Assembly: GCA_028289375.1 (NCBI GenBank)
Contig: JANQQK010000081.1
Location: forward strand, 1-64,000
Reading direction: 5' to 3'
Length of the DNA stretch: 64,000 bases
Source: Phycisphaerae bacterium
GTDB lineage: Bacteria > Planctomycetota > Phycisphaerae > UBA1845
Positions 56,804-64,000 of the stretch are shown piece by piece. Under the pieces are notes generated by a model. That model saw only the letters and a list, made by a program, of their open reading frames with translations, did no database searches and had not been told where the DNA came from. Numbering within the stretch: position 1 is the first letter of the stretch; each line of letters opens with the position of its first letter. The translations under genes and the position numbers were made by a program.

Positions 56804-57358
56804 TCAATGATCCGCCGGTGGCATGTCGGGTTCGAGGTCGACGCCGAGACCGTCGGCGATGCGATTGATGTAGTTGAAGTAGGCGATCACCTGTGCGGCG
56901 TCGTGGATGGCGCGGTCGTCGAAACCGTGGTCGCGGAGGTTCTGGATGTCGGCTTTGCTGCAGGCTGCCGGGGTGCGGGTGAGTTTGTCAGCGTAGTCGC
57001 AGAGGGCGCGATCGGCGTCGGACAGGTCTGCGTTTCGGTAATCATCGCGCACGCCGTCTGCGAGATTGTCGTCTTTGGCCTCCGACCGGAGGTCTTCTGC
57101 GTGGGCGATCGTTCAGTAATGGCACTCGTTCGCGCGGGAAACGACGGTCGCGAGCATCTCACGCTGAGCACGTGACAGCGGGGAGTCCTTGAACATGGCC
57201 GACATGTAGAGGCCCATCCCCGCGTGCAAGACGGACGGATTCAGACTTTGCAGCCTGACGATGTTGAAGACTTTGCCGCTCCGCTTGATCGCGGCTTCGA
57301 AGATCCTGGCCAACTGGCCTTCTGCCTCGTCGTCGCTGATTTGCTTGATCCAGGCCAT
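56804..57358 (-). CDS. AhpD-like peroxidase-related protein, predicted selenoprotein (in-frame TGA)
   Basis: 184 residues from ATG 57358, read through one TGA at 57115-57113 that is codon 82. Both halves are in the same frame and complete one AhpD/carboxymuconolactone-decarboxylase-like fold of normal length for the peroxidase-related group. The motif at the TGA is NECHY-U-TIAH: Cys79, Sec82, His86, that is CxxUxxxH, where AhpD has CxxCxxxH and the second Cys is the reactive one. A GC hairpin (CCTCC-GGTC-GGAGG, 57092-57079) lies 20 nt after the TGA, within the range of bacterial SECIS elements. Without Sec insertion it would be a truncated pseudogene. AhpD-like selenoproteins are known; selA, selB and selC are not in this window. 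Confidence 0.82.
57079..57092 (-). promoter_or_regulatory. Candidate bacterial SECIS hairpin
   Basis: On the minus strand CCTCC-GGTC-GGAGG forms a 5-bp stem with a loop starting GG, as bacterial SECIS loops often do. The stem base is 20 nt and the loop about 25 nt after the TGA at 57113. The lower stem is weak and no bulged U is evident, so structure modelling is needed. Confidence 0.5.
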
Positions 57359-57400
57359 GAGTTGATTCCCGACGGTTCGCCGGTGATGAACACGCGTTGG

Positions 57401-58435
57401 CTATTGCACGATGTCGACAGTCGACTTCTGCTCAATGAGCATCTCGAACAGGATGGCGACGTCATCGTTGAGCATGCGGACGCACCCCATCGATGCGTTC
57501 TGCCCGATGGACTCCGGCTCGATCGTGCCGTGAATGCCGTAGCGCATTTGTCCAACGGCTTGGCCACCGACACCTTGCAACCCGATCCACCGTTCGCCGA
57601 GCGGGTTCTCCGGATCGTCGGCTGAGAGAATCTTGCCGCCGCGCGGTGGATAGTACGTTGGGTTCTTGAGTTTGTTCTGCACAACCCATGCACCCAGGGG
57701 AGTGGAATCCTCCGAGCCGAGTCCCACGCTGAAGTGGTCGACGAACGTGTTGCCAATGAAGATGTCGAGCGTGTGCGTGCTCTTGGTCACGCGGGCGTGG
57801 AATGGCCCCTTTACGACCTTGATCCGTCGGCCGGCCTGAATTCGGTTGATGTCCTTGATGTTGTTGATGCGTGCGAGCAGGTCCGCCGTGATGTCATAAC
57901 GCTTGGCGATCTTGTACAGGCTGTCGCCGGGAACGATCGTGTAATACTCCGCCAGCGGATCGCCGGGCTTGGCTGCGGATGAGAAGATGGTCTCGCGACC
58001 AAGTTTGCGCAGGGCGGCCCGAACTTCGATCTTGTCGGCGGCGGACAATGCCTCGTGGTTGAGTGCCTCGCTGAAATGTGCGCGAGCGAGCACCACGTCT
58101 CCGGCTGCCAGTTCGCGTCGCGCAGCCGCCAGCACATCGTCAGCACGGGGTGCTTCCACTTGCGGTTTTGTGGGTTCGGTCGGCGTGGCCGCCAGCGGAT
58201 TGGTGCCGCGTTCGGTGACGTTCTTGTAGGGTCCGCCATCCAGCGGCGCGGTTTCGGGGCGATCTGTCGTCAGTGCGGGTGGTGTGATCGTGGCGACCGT
58301 CGTTTCGGTTGGCGATTCGGTCACCGGCCACTGCCACCAGGTGACACCGGATCCCGCCAGCAACAGAATCGTCACGACCAGCCACCGGTTGCCGCGTTTC
58401 TTTCGTCGTCGAATGCGCCTTCTCGCCACTGCCAC
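57401..58435 (-). CDS. L,D-transpeptidase (YkuD) with LysM domain
   Basis: About 344 residues from GTG 58435 (GGAG just upstream); the frame is open to TTG 58561, which would add 42 residues with no signal-like features. A short basic start (ARRRIRRRKKRGNR) and one hydrophobic segment (WLVVTILLLAGSGVTWW) anchor it. After a Pro/Thr-rich linker comes a TPR-like piece, a LysM domain (YYTIVPGDSLYKIAKRYDI), then the YkuD domain with active site GIHGTIEP and SMGCVRM. It should form 3-3 crosslinks or attach proteins in peptidoglycan. Such enzymes are notable in planctomycetes, where peptidoglycan was long disputed. Confidence 0.9.
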   Translation of the reverse strand: MAVARRRIRRRKKRGNRWLVVTILLLAGSGVTWWQWPVTESPTETTVATITPPALTTDRPETAPLDGGPYKNVTERGTNPLAATPTEPTKPQVEAPRADDVLAAARRELAAGDVVLARAHFSEALNHEALSAADKIEVRAALRKLGRETIFSSAAKPGDPLAEYYTIVPGDSLYKIAKRYDITADLLARINNIKDINRIQAGRRIKVVKGPFHARVTKSTHTLDIFIGNTFVDHFSVGLGSEDSTPLGAWVVQNKLKNPTYYPPRGGKILSADDPENPLGERWIGLQGVGGQAVGQMRYGIHGTIEPESIGQNASMGCVRMLNDDVAILFEMLIEQKSTVDIVQ

Positions 58436-58629
58436 CGCGCTCCAATCCGGTACATGAACAGCGTTTTTTCCAGTCGGCTGACCGCCAGTGCCGACGTGGT
58501 TTCCGCGCCTGTTGAATGTTTGCTCGATCGTCCAGCATAGTCGCGCGAGCGCTGATCGCAAGGGACTGACCGGCGATTCGTGTCATGTCTTGTGTGACAA
58601 GGAGTTATGTGTTCGTGACTTCTTGCGAA

Positions 58630-59196
58630 TTATTGCGAAACACGAATCGTGCGCTCGTCGGTCACGATCATGTTCACCGCGCGATCGTGCGGTCCGACCG
58701 GGACACCCGTCGTCACCTGCTCGTCGAACGCGAATGCGCAGGCCTTGCCGTCGAAGTGACCGTTGGCAAGGAACCGATCGTAGAAACCCCGTCCACGCCC
58801 GAGGCGGTTTCCGAATTCATCGAATGCCAGTCCCGGAACGATCACCAGATCAATGGTGGTCAAGGGAACCGGAACGCCCGAAATCGGTTCATGCAGGCCG
58901 AATTGCGTCTCAGCCAGATCTTCGGTCAGCGAATTGATCTCGACGGGCATCATGCGGCGTTGTTCCCAGCTCACCTTCGGGACACAGACGCGCTTGCGCT
59001 CCTGCCAGGCGTGCATGATGACCGGCGTCGTGTCGATTTCGGTGGGCAGCGAGACGAAGGCCATGATCACCTGCGCCTTGGCGAACTCGGGACACCTGAA
59101 CAGCCGACCCGCCGCGAGGTTGCTCTTGTGCTCAAACTCCGCCAGCGACATGTCCCCCAGCAACTGACGATACTTGTCCCGCAATTCCTTTTTCAT
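58630..59196 (-). CDS. 5-formyltetrahydrofolate cyclo-ligase
   Basis: 188 residues, normal for the family. It converts 5-formyl-THF to 5,10-methenyl-THF with ATP. The basic N-terminal KKELRDKYRQLL, the phosphate loop GNRLGRGRGFYDRFL near residue 130 and the AFAFDEQVTTGVPVGPHD end are diagnostic. The start ATG overlaps the rarA stop (59193-59196), a coupled pair. Confidence 0.92.
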   Translation of the reverse strand: MKKELRDKYRQLLGDMSLAEFEHKSNLAAGRLFRCPEFAKAQVIMAFVSLPTEIDTTPVIMHAWQERKRVCVPKVSWEQRRMMPVEINSLTEDLAETQFGLHEPISGVPVPLTTIDLVIVPGLAFDEFGNRLGRGRGFYDRFLANGHFDGKACAFAFDEQVTTGVPVGPHDRAVNMIVTDERTIRVSQ

Positions 59197-60548
59197 CGAG
59201 ATGGGTTCTGTTCCTCTTGGCCGGGCACATCGTCGCGCTGCTGCAATGCGCGAATCCTCTTCAAATAAGCCGACATCCGTTCTTCGTCACCGCGCTCGAT
59301 CGGTTCGTAGTAGGTTCGATCCACTCCGAGGTATTCCTGCATCATACCCTCCGGCTCATCGTGGGGATACCGGTAGCCGACTCCGTGTCCCAATTGCTTC
59401 GCCCCGGCGTAATGGGCACAGCGAAGGTGTCTGGGAACCGGAACGGTTCGGCCTTCGCGGACATCGCGCCGAGCGGCCCCGATGGCCGAGGTCGCCGAGT
59501 TGCTCTTCTCGGCGCACGCGAGGTAGATCGTGGCTTGGGCGAGCGGAAGCTGACATTCGGGCAGGCCGATGAAGCTCGTCGCATCCGCCGCCGCCTGGGC
59601 GACGACGAGTCCCTGCGGATCAGCGTTGCCGATGTCCTCTGCTGCTGCGATCACAAGTCGGCGCGCGATGAATCGCGGGTCTTCGCCGCCTTCGAGCATC
59701 TTCGCCAGCCAATAGATGGCTGCGTCCGGATCGCTGCCCCGGATGCTCTTGATCAACGCACTGGCTGCGTCGTAATGCTCGTCGCCGCCGGCGTCGTAGC
59801 GGATCACCTTCTTCTGGATCGACTCGGCTGCGACGGCTGCATCAATCACCACGGATGTGCGGTTCTCATCCAACTGACTTCGGACGGCCACTTCCAGCGC
59901 GGTCAACGCCCGCCGCGCGTCGCCGTCGCACGAAACTGCGAGATGTCGCAAGGCGTCATCGGTGATCGTGGCTTTCGTTTGACCAAGTCCACGATCCTCA
60001 TCAACGAGCGCCCGCCGCAACAGATTCTCAACGTCCTCAACCGACAGCGATTCAAACTGAAAAACCTGACTACGCGACAGCAAGGGCGTGTTCACCGAGA
60101 AGAATGGATTCTCGGTCGTCGCCCCGAGCAGGATCACGATGCCGTCTTCCACGTCGTTGAGCAGCACGTCCTGCTGGGCGCGATTGAACCGATGCAGCTC
60201 ATCCAGGAATACCACCGTCCGGCGTCCCTCAACCTCGATGCGTCGCCGCGCCCGTTCGAGAATCTCGCGGACCTCCTTCACGCCCACAGCCGCCGCGTTG
60301 ACCTCCTCGAACGCAGCCTCGGACATGTTCGCGATGATCCGTGCCAGCGTCGTCTTGCCCGTGCCCGGCGGACCATAGAACACGGCACTGGTTAGCCTGT
60401 CCGCCTGCAGCATCCGCCGCAGCAGTTTCCCGGGACCGATGAAGTGCGACTGCCCGGCGAACTCGTCGAGCGATTGAGGCCTCATCCGGACGGCCAACGG
60501 TGCCGCCGCCCGTCGCCGCCGCTCATGTTGTTCGTGGAAAAGATCCAA
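59193..60548 (-). CDS. rarA: Replication-associated recombination protein RarA (MgsA)
   Basis: 451 residues if TTG 60548 is the start (MDLFHEQ-like beginning typical for RarA); the frame is open up to 60734 but the extra part lacks the family's pattern. Clamp-loader-like AAA+ ATPase: Walker A FYGPPGTGKTT, Walker B TVVFLDELHRFN, sensor GATTENPFFSVN. The C-terminal half (YLAKMLEGGEDPRFIARRLV, EDIGNADP) is the tetramerisation region. It acts at stalled replication forks. fau follows in the same operon. Confidence 0.93.
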   Translation of the reverse strand: MDLFHEQHERRRRAAAPLAVRMRPQSLDEFAGQSHFIGPGKLLRRMLQADRLTSAVFYGPPGTGKTTLARIIANMSEAAFEEVNAAAVGVKEVREILERARRRIEVEGRRTVVFLDELHRFNRAQQDVLLNDVEDGIVILLGATTENPFFSVNTPLLSRSQVFQFESLSVEDVENLLRRALVDEDRGLGQTKATITDDALRHLAVSCDGDARRALTALEVAVRSQLDENRTSVVIDAAVAAESIQKKVIRYDAGGDEHYDAASALIKSIRGSDPDAAIYWLAKMLEGGEDPRFIARRLVIAAAEDIGNADPQGLVVAQAAADATSFIGLPECQLPLAQATIYLACAEKSNSATSAIGAARRDVREGRTVPVPRHLRCAHYAGAKQLGHGVGYRYPHDEPEGMMQEYLGVDRTYYEPIERGDEERMSAYLKRIRALQQRDDVPGQEEQNPSR

Positions 60549-60789
60549 GAAACGCACCAGAAACGCGTGAAATCGTACAACACCAGGCCGGATGACACGT
60601 ACATCCGTCAGAACGACCCATTGGGATCGCCCGCCTGTCGGGGTATAATACGGCATCTTACCGGACTTGACGCAGTCGTGGTGCTTGGCTGCCCGGTTTT
60701 GGATGCTGTGCGGTGCTTCTGCGACATGAAGCATGCGGCGGCGTCGGCCGATAATGGGGTAACCATCGACCCAACTGGAGGATCGCCAT

Positions 60790-62613
60790 ATGTGCGGAAT
60801 CGTGGGCTATGTCGGAACCAAGCAGGCGCTGCCCATTCTCATTGAGGGGCTGAAACGCCTGGAATACCGCGGTTACGATTCCGCCGGGGTTGCCCTCGTC
60901 GCGGATGATGCCATCCGCATCACCAAGTCCGCCGGCCGCATCTCTGTCCTCGAGCAGTGCCTCGACCACGATGACAACGCCATCACCGGCATCGCCCACA
61001 CACGCTGGGCCACCCACGGCGCACCAAACGACATCAATGCCCACCCGCACACGGATCAGTCGGAACGATTCGCCGTTGTGCACAACGGGATTATTGAGAA
61101 CTACCGCGCCTTGCGCACTTATCTGCAGAATCAGGGCGTCGAATTCAAGACCGACACCGACACCGAAGTCCTCGCCCAGCTCATCGCCCTCGTCTACGAC
61201 GGCAACCTTGAAGAAACCGTCCGCAAAGCGCTTCATGAAGTGCGCGGAACGTACGGCATCGCGGTCGTTTGCAAGGATGAGCCGGGCGTGATCGTGGCTG
61301 CCAAGCGCGGCAGCCCCTTGCTCGTCGGCATCGGCGAGGATGAGTACATCGTGGCCTCTGATGCGAGCGCGATCCTCGCGCACACGTCGCAGGTGGTCTA
61401 CCTCGAAGATGACGAAATGGTCCGCGTGTCGCAGGACGGCCTGCGCACCACGACGCTTGAAGATATCCCGGTCACCAAGCGCATCCAGGAGATCGAATGG
61501 ACGCTCGACCAGATCGAACTTGGTGGCCACGAACACTTCATGCTCAAGGAGATCTATGAGCAGGACGCGGCGTTGCAGAACTGCATGCGAGGCCGCATCG
61601 ACGCGGAAAATGGCACGATCCATCTCGGTGGTATCGCCGACGTCGCCCGCGAACTAACCCGTGCCAAACGCATCATTCTGACCGGATGCGGCACGGCATG
61701 GCACGCCGGTCTGGTCGGTGAGTATCTGATCGAGGATCTCGCTCGCATCCCGTGTGAAGTCGAATATGCCAGCGAATTCCGCTACCGAAATCCGATCATC
61801 GAGGACGGCACGGTTGTGATCGCCATCTCGCAGAGTGGCGAGACGGCGGACACGCTCGCCGCACTGGAAGAAGCCAAACAGCGTGGCGCGCTCGCACTCG
61901 GCGTTGTGAACGTGGTTGGCTCATCCATCGCACGCACAACCGACGCTGGTATCTACCTGCACGTCGGTCCTGAGATCGGCGTGGCCAGCACGAAAGCGTT
62001 CTCCGGTCAGGTTGTCGTGCTGTCGATGATCGCCAGCTACCTGGGGCGTCGCCGACACATGTCGCAACCGGCGGCCGAGCAGTTGCTTTCGGCGCTTGAT
62101 CGCATCCCCGCGCAGATCACGTCTGTTCTCGAACAGAACGACGCCTGCAAGAAGGTCGCCCAAGATTACGTTGATCGCGAGAATTGGCTCTACCTTGGCC
62201 GCGGATATCAATACCCGGTCGCCCTTGAAGGCGCCCTGAAGCTCAAGGAAATCAGCTACATTCACGCGGAAGGTCTGGCCGCCGCCGAAATGAAGCATGG
62301 CCCAATCGCCCTGATCACCGACGACATGCCCGTCGTGTTCATCGCCACGCAGGGCAGCCAGTACGACAAGGTCACGAGCAACATCGAGGAAGTCCGCTCT
62401 CGCGGCGGTCGCGTCATCGCCATCGCCACCGAAGGCGACCGCCAGATCGCCGAACTCGCCGAAGCGGTCATCTACGTGCCCGACACGCTCGAACCGCTGC
62501 AGCCGCTGTTGACCGTGATTCCGCTGCAACTGATCGCTTACCACGCAGCCGTCCTGCGCGGATGCAACGTCGACAAGCCACGCAACCTCGCCAAGAGTGT
62601 GACCGTCGAGTAG
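60790..62613 (+). CDS. glmS: Glutamine-fructose-6-phosphate aminotransferase (isomerizing)
   Basis: 607 residues, ATG 60790 with GGAGG 8 nt upstream. It makes glucosamine-6-phosphate, the first step to UDP-GlcNAc. The N-terminal nucleophile Cys follows the initiator Met (CGIVGYVG), with HTRWATHGAPN and HNGIIENYRALR in the glutaminase domain. The two SIS domains have SQSGETADTLAAL, STKAFSGQ and the C-terminal KPRNLAKSVTVE. No glmS ribozyme was recognised in the 241-bp upstream region. Confidence 0.96.
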   Translation: MCGIVGYVGTKQALPILIEGLKRLEYRGYDSAGVALVADDAIRITKSAGRISVLEQCLDHDDNAITGIAHTRWATHGAPNDINAHPHTDQSERFAVVHNGIIENYRALRTYLQNQGVEFKTDTDTEVLAQLIALVYDGNLEETVRKALHEVRGTYGIAVVCKDEPGVIVAAKRGSPLLVGIGEDEYIVASDASAILAHTSQVVYLEDDEMVRVSQDGLRTTTLEDIPVTKRIQEIEWTLDQIELGGHEHFMLKEIYEQDAALQNCMRGRIDAENGTIHLGGIADVARELTRAKRIILTGCGTAWHAGLVGEYLIEDLARIPCEVEYASEFRYRNPIIEDGTVVIAISQSGETADTLAALEEAKQRGALALGVVNVVGSSIARTTDAGIYLHVGPEIGVASTKAFSGQVVVLSMIASYLGRRRHMSQPAAEQLLSALDRIPAQITSVLEQNDACKKVAQDYVDRENWLYLGRGYQYPVALEGALKLKEISYIHAEGLAAAEMKHGPIALITDDMPVVFIATQGSQYDKVTSNIEEVRSRGGRVIAIATEGDRQIAELAEAVIYVPDTLEPLQPLLTVIPLQLIAYHAAVLRGCNVDKPRNLAKSVTVE

Positions 62614-62615
62614 CG

Positions 62616-63098
62616 TCAGCCGCCGCCAATAGGCTCGCCGCAAACGCGACATGTGGTTGCGCCGTCGTTCTCAATCGTCGGCGTCATCCGCCCGCCGCAG
62701 CGCTGTGATGTGCAACGCGTGGCCAACTGCCCGGTTTCCTGCTTGCAGAACAGGCACTTGACCGGAAAGTCGTCGAATCGGAATCGACGCTCGATCTTGA
62801 AGTACTTCCCGCAGGCTGAGTCGGTGCAAATGACGTCGAAATGGGCCGTCTCCGCACGCGGGGCAATCTGACCCGCACCAGCCGGCACGAATAGCCCCAT
62901 CGCAAACCGAAGCAGCAGAATGGCCACAATCCCCCCGACACCGTAGGTGATGTAGCGGACCATGGGCGTCTGCCAGATCAGTGCCGGGTCATCACGACAG
63001 GCATACACCCAGTCGTTGAACTGTATGCGCACGCCTTCCTTGTACTGTTTGGAAAGCTCGCGCCACTCGGCCCATTTGTCACGACTCGGCATCGGCAA
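62616..63098 (-). CDS. Membrane protein with two C-terminal zinc-ribbon pairs
   Basis: 160 residues. TTG 63098 is preferred over ATG 63092, because GGAGG sits 9 nt before the TTG but 15 nt before the ATG. One membrane segment (YGVGGIVAILLLRFAMGLFV, about 53-72) is followed by a Cys-rich part with CTDSACG, CLFC, CTSQRCGG and CRVCGEP, four paired motifs able to bind two zinc ions. Function unknown. It is convergent with glmS, 2 nt apart. Confidence 0.72.
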   Translation of the reverse strand: MPMPSRDKWAEWRELSKQYKEGVRIQFNDWVYACRDDPALIWQTPMVRYITYGVGGIVAILLLRFAMGLFVPAGAGQIAPRAETAHFDVICTDSACGKYFKIERRFRFDDFPVKCLFCKQETGQLATRCTSQRCGGRMTPTIENDGATTCRVCGEPIGGG

Positions 63099-63180
63099 GG
63101 ATCATCACCTCCCGCATGATCCTACGCGCTGATCGGCGCGATGTCGCACGTGTTGTCGGATTGGGGAACGTGTTGACGGT

Positions 63181-63846
63181 TCACAGTTCATCCAGCGTCG
63201 CGATACGCCGCTGCGGCTCGCCACCGTTGGCCACGTTCACGTCGGCGTGCACGCGATCATCGCGCTCGATCATGACGGTCTGCCAACCAAGTGCGTTGGG
63301 GGCCACAAAGTCTTTCGATGGGTTGTCGGCTATGTAACTGCACCGTGTCCCCGTTGCACACAGCAACCGCTCCATCTCCTCAAACGCACGCGGGTGCGGC
63401 TTCCAATAGTCTCGCCCCCAATCGTCCGTCACGATGACCGCGTCCACCCGAGACCGGAGCCCCAGCGCCTGAACTTTGCCATGTTGTGTTACAGCGTAGC
63501 CATCGGTGATGATCCCGAGTTTGTGCGTCGGACGAAATCGCGTCAGTGCGCGGTCGGCGTCCACGTGCAACCGGATGTTTGGTTTGTGCTTGCGAAAGGC
63601 GTCGATCATCTCACGTACGATCGGCATGGGATCGTCGACACCAAGCTCATCCAGCACGACGTTGAACACGCGATGGCGATGCTCCGTGTCAAACAACACC
63701 CGCATCCGCTCGGCGAGGTCAGACGCTCCCAGCCGATCGCCAAACACCTGCCCAACCGCGTCAAAGCCGCTGAATGCAAATGCCCTTTCGGCGTAGAGCG
63801 TATCGTCGAGATCAAAGACGATCGCCGATCGGTCTGCGTCGCCCAC
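63181..63846 (-). CDS. HAD-superfamily hydrolase
   Basis: 221 residues starting with GTG 63846, with AAGGA 9 nt upstream, 2 nt after the stop of the next gene upstream. The HAD motif I is VFDLDDTLYAE (about 10-20, nucleophile Asp), motif II GIITDGY, motif III Lys in YWKPHP and motif IV SYIADNPSKDF. The helical cap is small (C1 type). Phosphatase for a small phosphorylated metabolite; the substrate is not predictable. Confidence 0.88.
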   Translation of the reverse strand: MGDADRSAIVFDLDDTLYAERAFAFSGFDAVGQVFGDRLGASDLAERMRVLFDTEHRHRVFNVVLDELGVDDPMPIVREMIDAFRKHKPNIRLHVDADRALTRFRPTHKLGIITDGYAVTQHGKVQALGLRSRVDAVIVTDDWGRDYWKPHPRAFEEMERLLCATGTRCSYIADNPSKDFVAPNALGWQTVMIERDDRVHADVNVANGGEPQRRIATLDEL

Positions 63847-63848
63847 GA

Positions 63849-64000
63849 TCAGGCGTCCTTGATGCGGCCAAACACGGACTGATCGTATCGCAGCATCGTC
63901 AGCCCATCCTTGAACGACTCGCCGATCTTCACGCGACGCCCAAGATGCTCGGACATCAGCCAGCGCGGAAAATCCGCCCCCGCATGGATGGCCAGTGGAG
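63849..64000 (-). CDS. C-terminal fragment of an unidentified protein (5' end beyond window)
   Basis: Fifty codons are seen before TGA at 63849-63851. The fragment contains FPRWLMSEHLGRRVK and IGESFKDGLTMLRY and ends in FGRIKDA. It could be the end of an ATP-grasp or methyltransferase protein, but the piece is too short to say. Tight spacing (2 nt) to the HAD gene implies one operon. Confidence 0.6.
   Translation of the reverse strand, partial: PLAIHAGADFPRWLMSEHLGRRVKIGESFKDGLTMLRYDQSVFGRIKDA

Noticed and set aside
57113..57115. Reading the AhpD-like locus as two separate small genes or a pseudogene
   Set aside because: The downstream fragment has no ribosome site of its own and lacks a fold alone; the TGA sits exactly at the conserved redox Cys position. 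A pseudogene is still the formal alternative.
60549..60789. glmS ribozyme upstream of glmS
   Set aside because: The conserved core and the cleavage-site context were not recognisable; the ribozyme is mainly found in Firmicutes.

Overview
The window looks like a chromosomal segment of a planctomycete, most likely of the Phycisphaerae type. The grounds are high GC, several PEP-CTERM/IPTL-CTERM exported proteins, many membrane proteins carrying a CPxCxYxL...CPECG zinc ribbon, archaeal-type topoisomerase VI beside a bacterial gyrase gene, and many Asp-rich secreted lipoproteins. No tRNA, rRNA, IS element, prophage or CRISPR array was seen. This assignment is inference from gene content; no marker gene was searched against a database.

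Layout. 1-2.6 kb: two lipoproteins and a zinc-ribbon membrane protein. 2.6-8.1 kb: a minus-strand sulfate-assimilation operon (APS reductase, sulfite reductase, HemA, SirB/CbiX, CobA) with 4-bp stop/start overlaps at its later junctions. It is preceded by a leader with a near-consensus promoter, an apparently leaderless 39-codon ORF containing a Cys-Met-Cys-Cys-Cys run, and a strong intrinsic terminator. 8.2-16.6 kb: a coiled-coil protein, a SirB1-type protein, an ECF sigma/anti-sigma pair, YbjQ, an alpha/beta hydrolase and a beta-CASP nuclease. 16.6-20.6 kb: cysteine dioxygenase with a YeiH-type exporter, and a hybrid histidine kinase. 20.9-24.7 kb: topoisomerase VI B and A followed by a 42-residue membrane peptide and an exported protein. 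24.9-26.3 kb: two PEP-CTERM proteins.

26.6-32.5 kb: dnaA, dnaN, a DciA-like gene and gyrB (no recF), with a dyad-rich spacer between dnaA and dnaN that is a candidate origin. 32.6-36.3 kb: a secreted Cys/Lys repeat protein, an HU-like protein and glutamine synthetase. 36.4-39.7 kb: a phytochrome-type hybrid kinase next to a BLUF photoreceptor. 40-41.6 kb: a secreted endonuclease I. 41.6-49.7 kb: a minus-strand acyl-CoA operon (two acyl-CoA dehydrogenases, enoyl-CoA hydratase, 3-hydroxybutyryl-CoA dehydrogenase, a B12 mutase catalytic subunit and a fused B12-domain/G-protein chaperone). The mutase has the isobutyryl-CoA mutase residues, so the operon makes sense as isobutyryl-CoA to butyryl-CoA to beta-oxidation.

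49.8-56.2 kb: a tandem duplication of a convergent, 3'-overlapping gene pair plus a third copy of one partner. 56.4-64 kb: housekeeping genes (rarA, fau, glmS, an L,D-transpeptidase, a HAD phosphatase) and an AhpD-like gene whose frame is crossed by a single TGA exactly where the redox Cys should be, giving CxxUxxxH. This is a strong selenoprotein candidate. The two observations most worth following are that selenoprotein and the Cys-codon leader of the sulfate operon.
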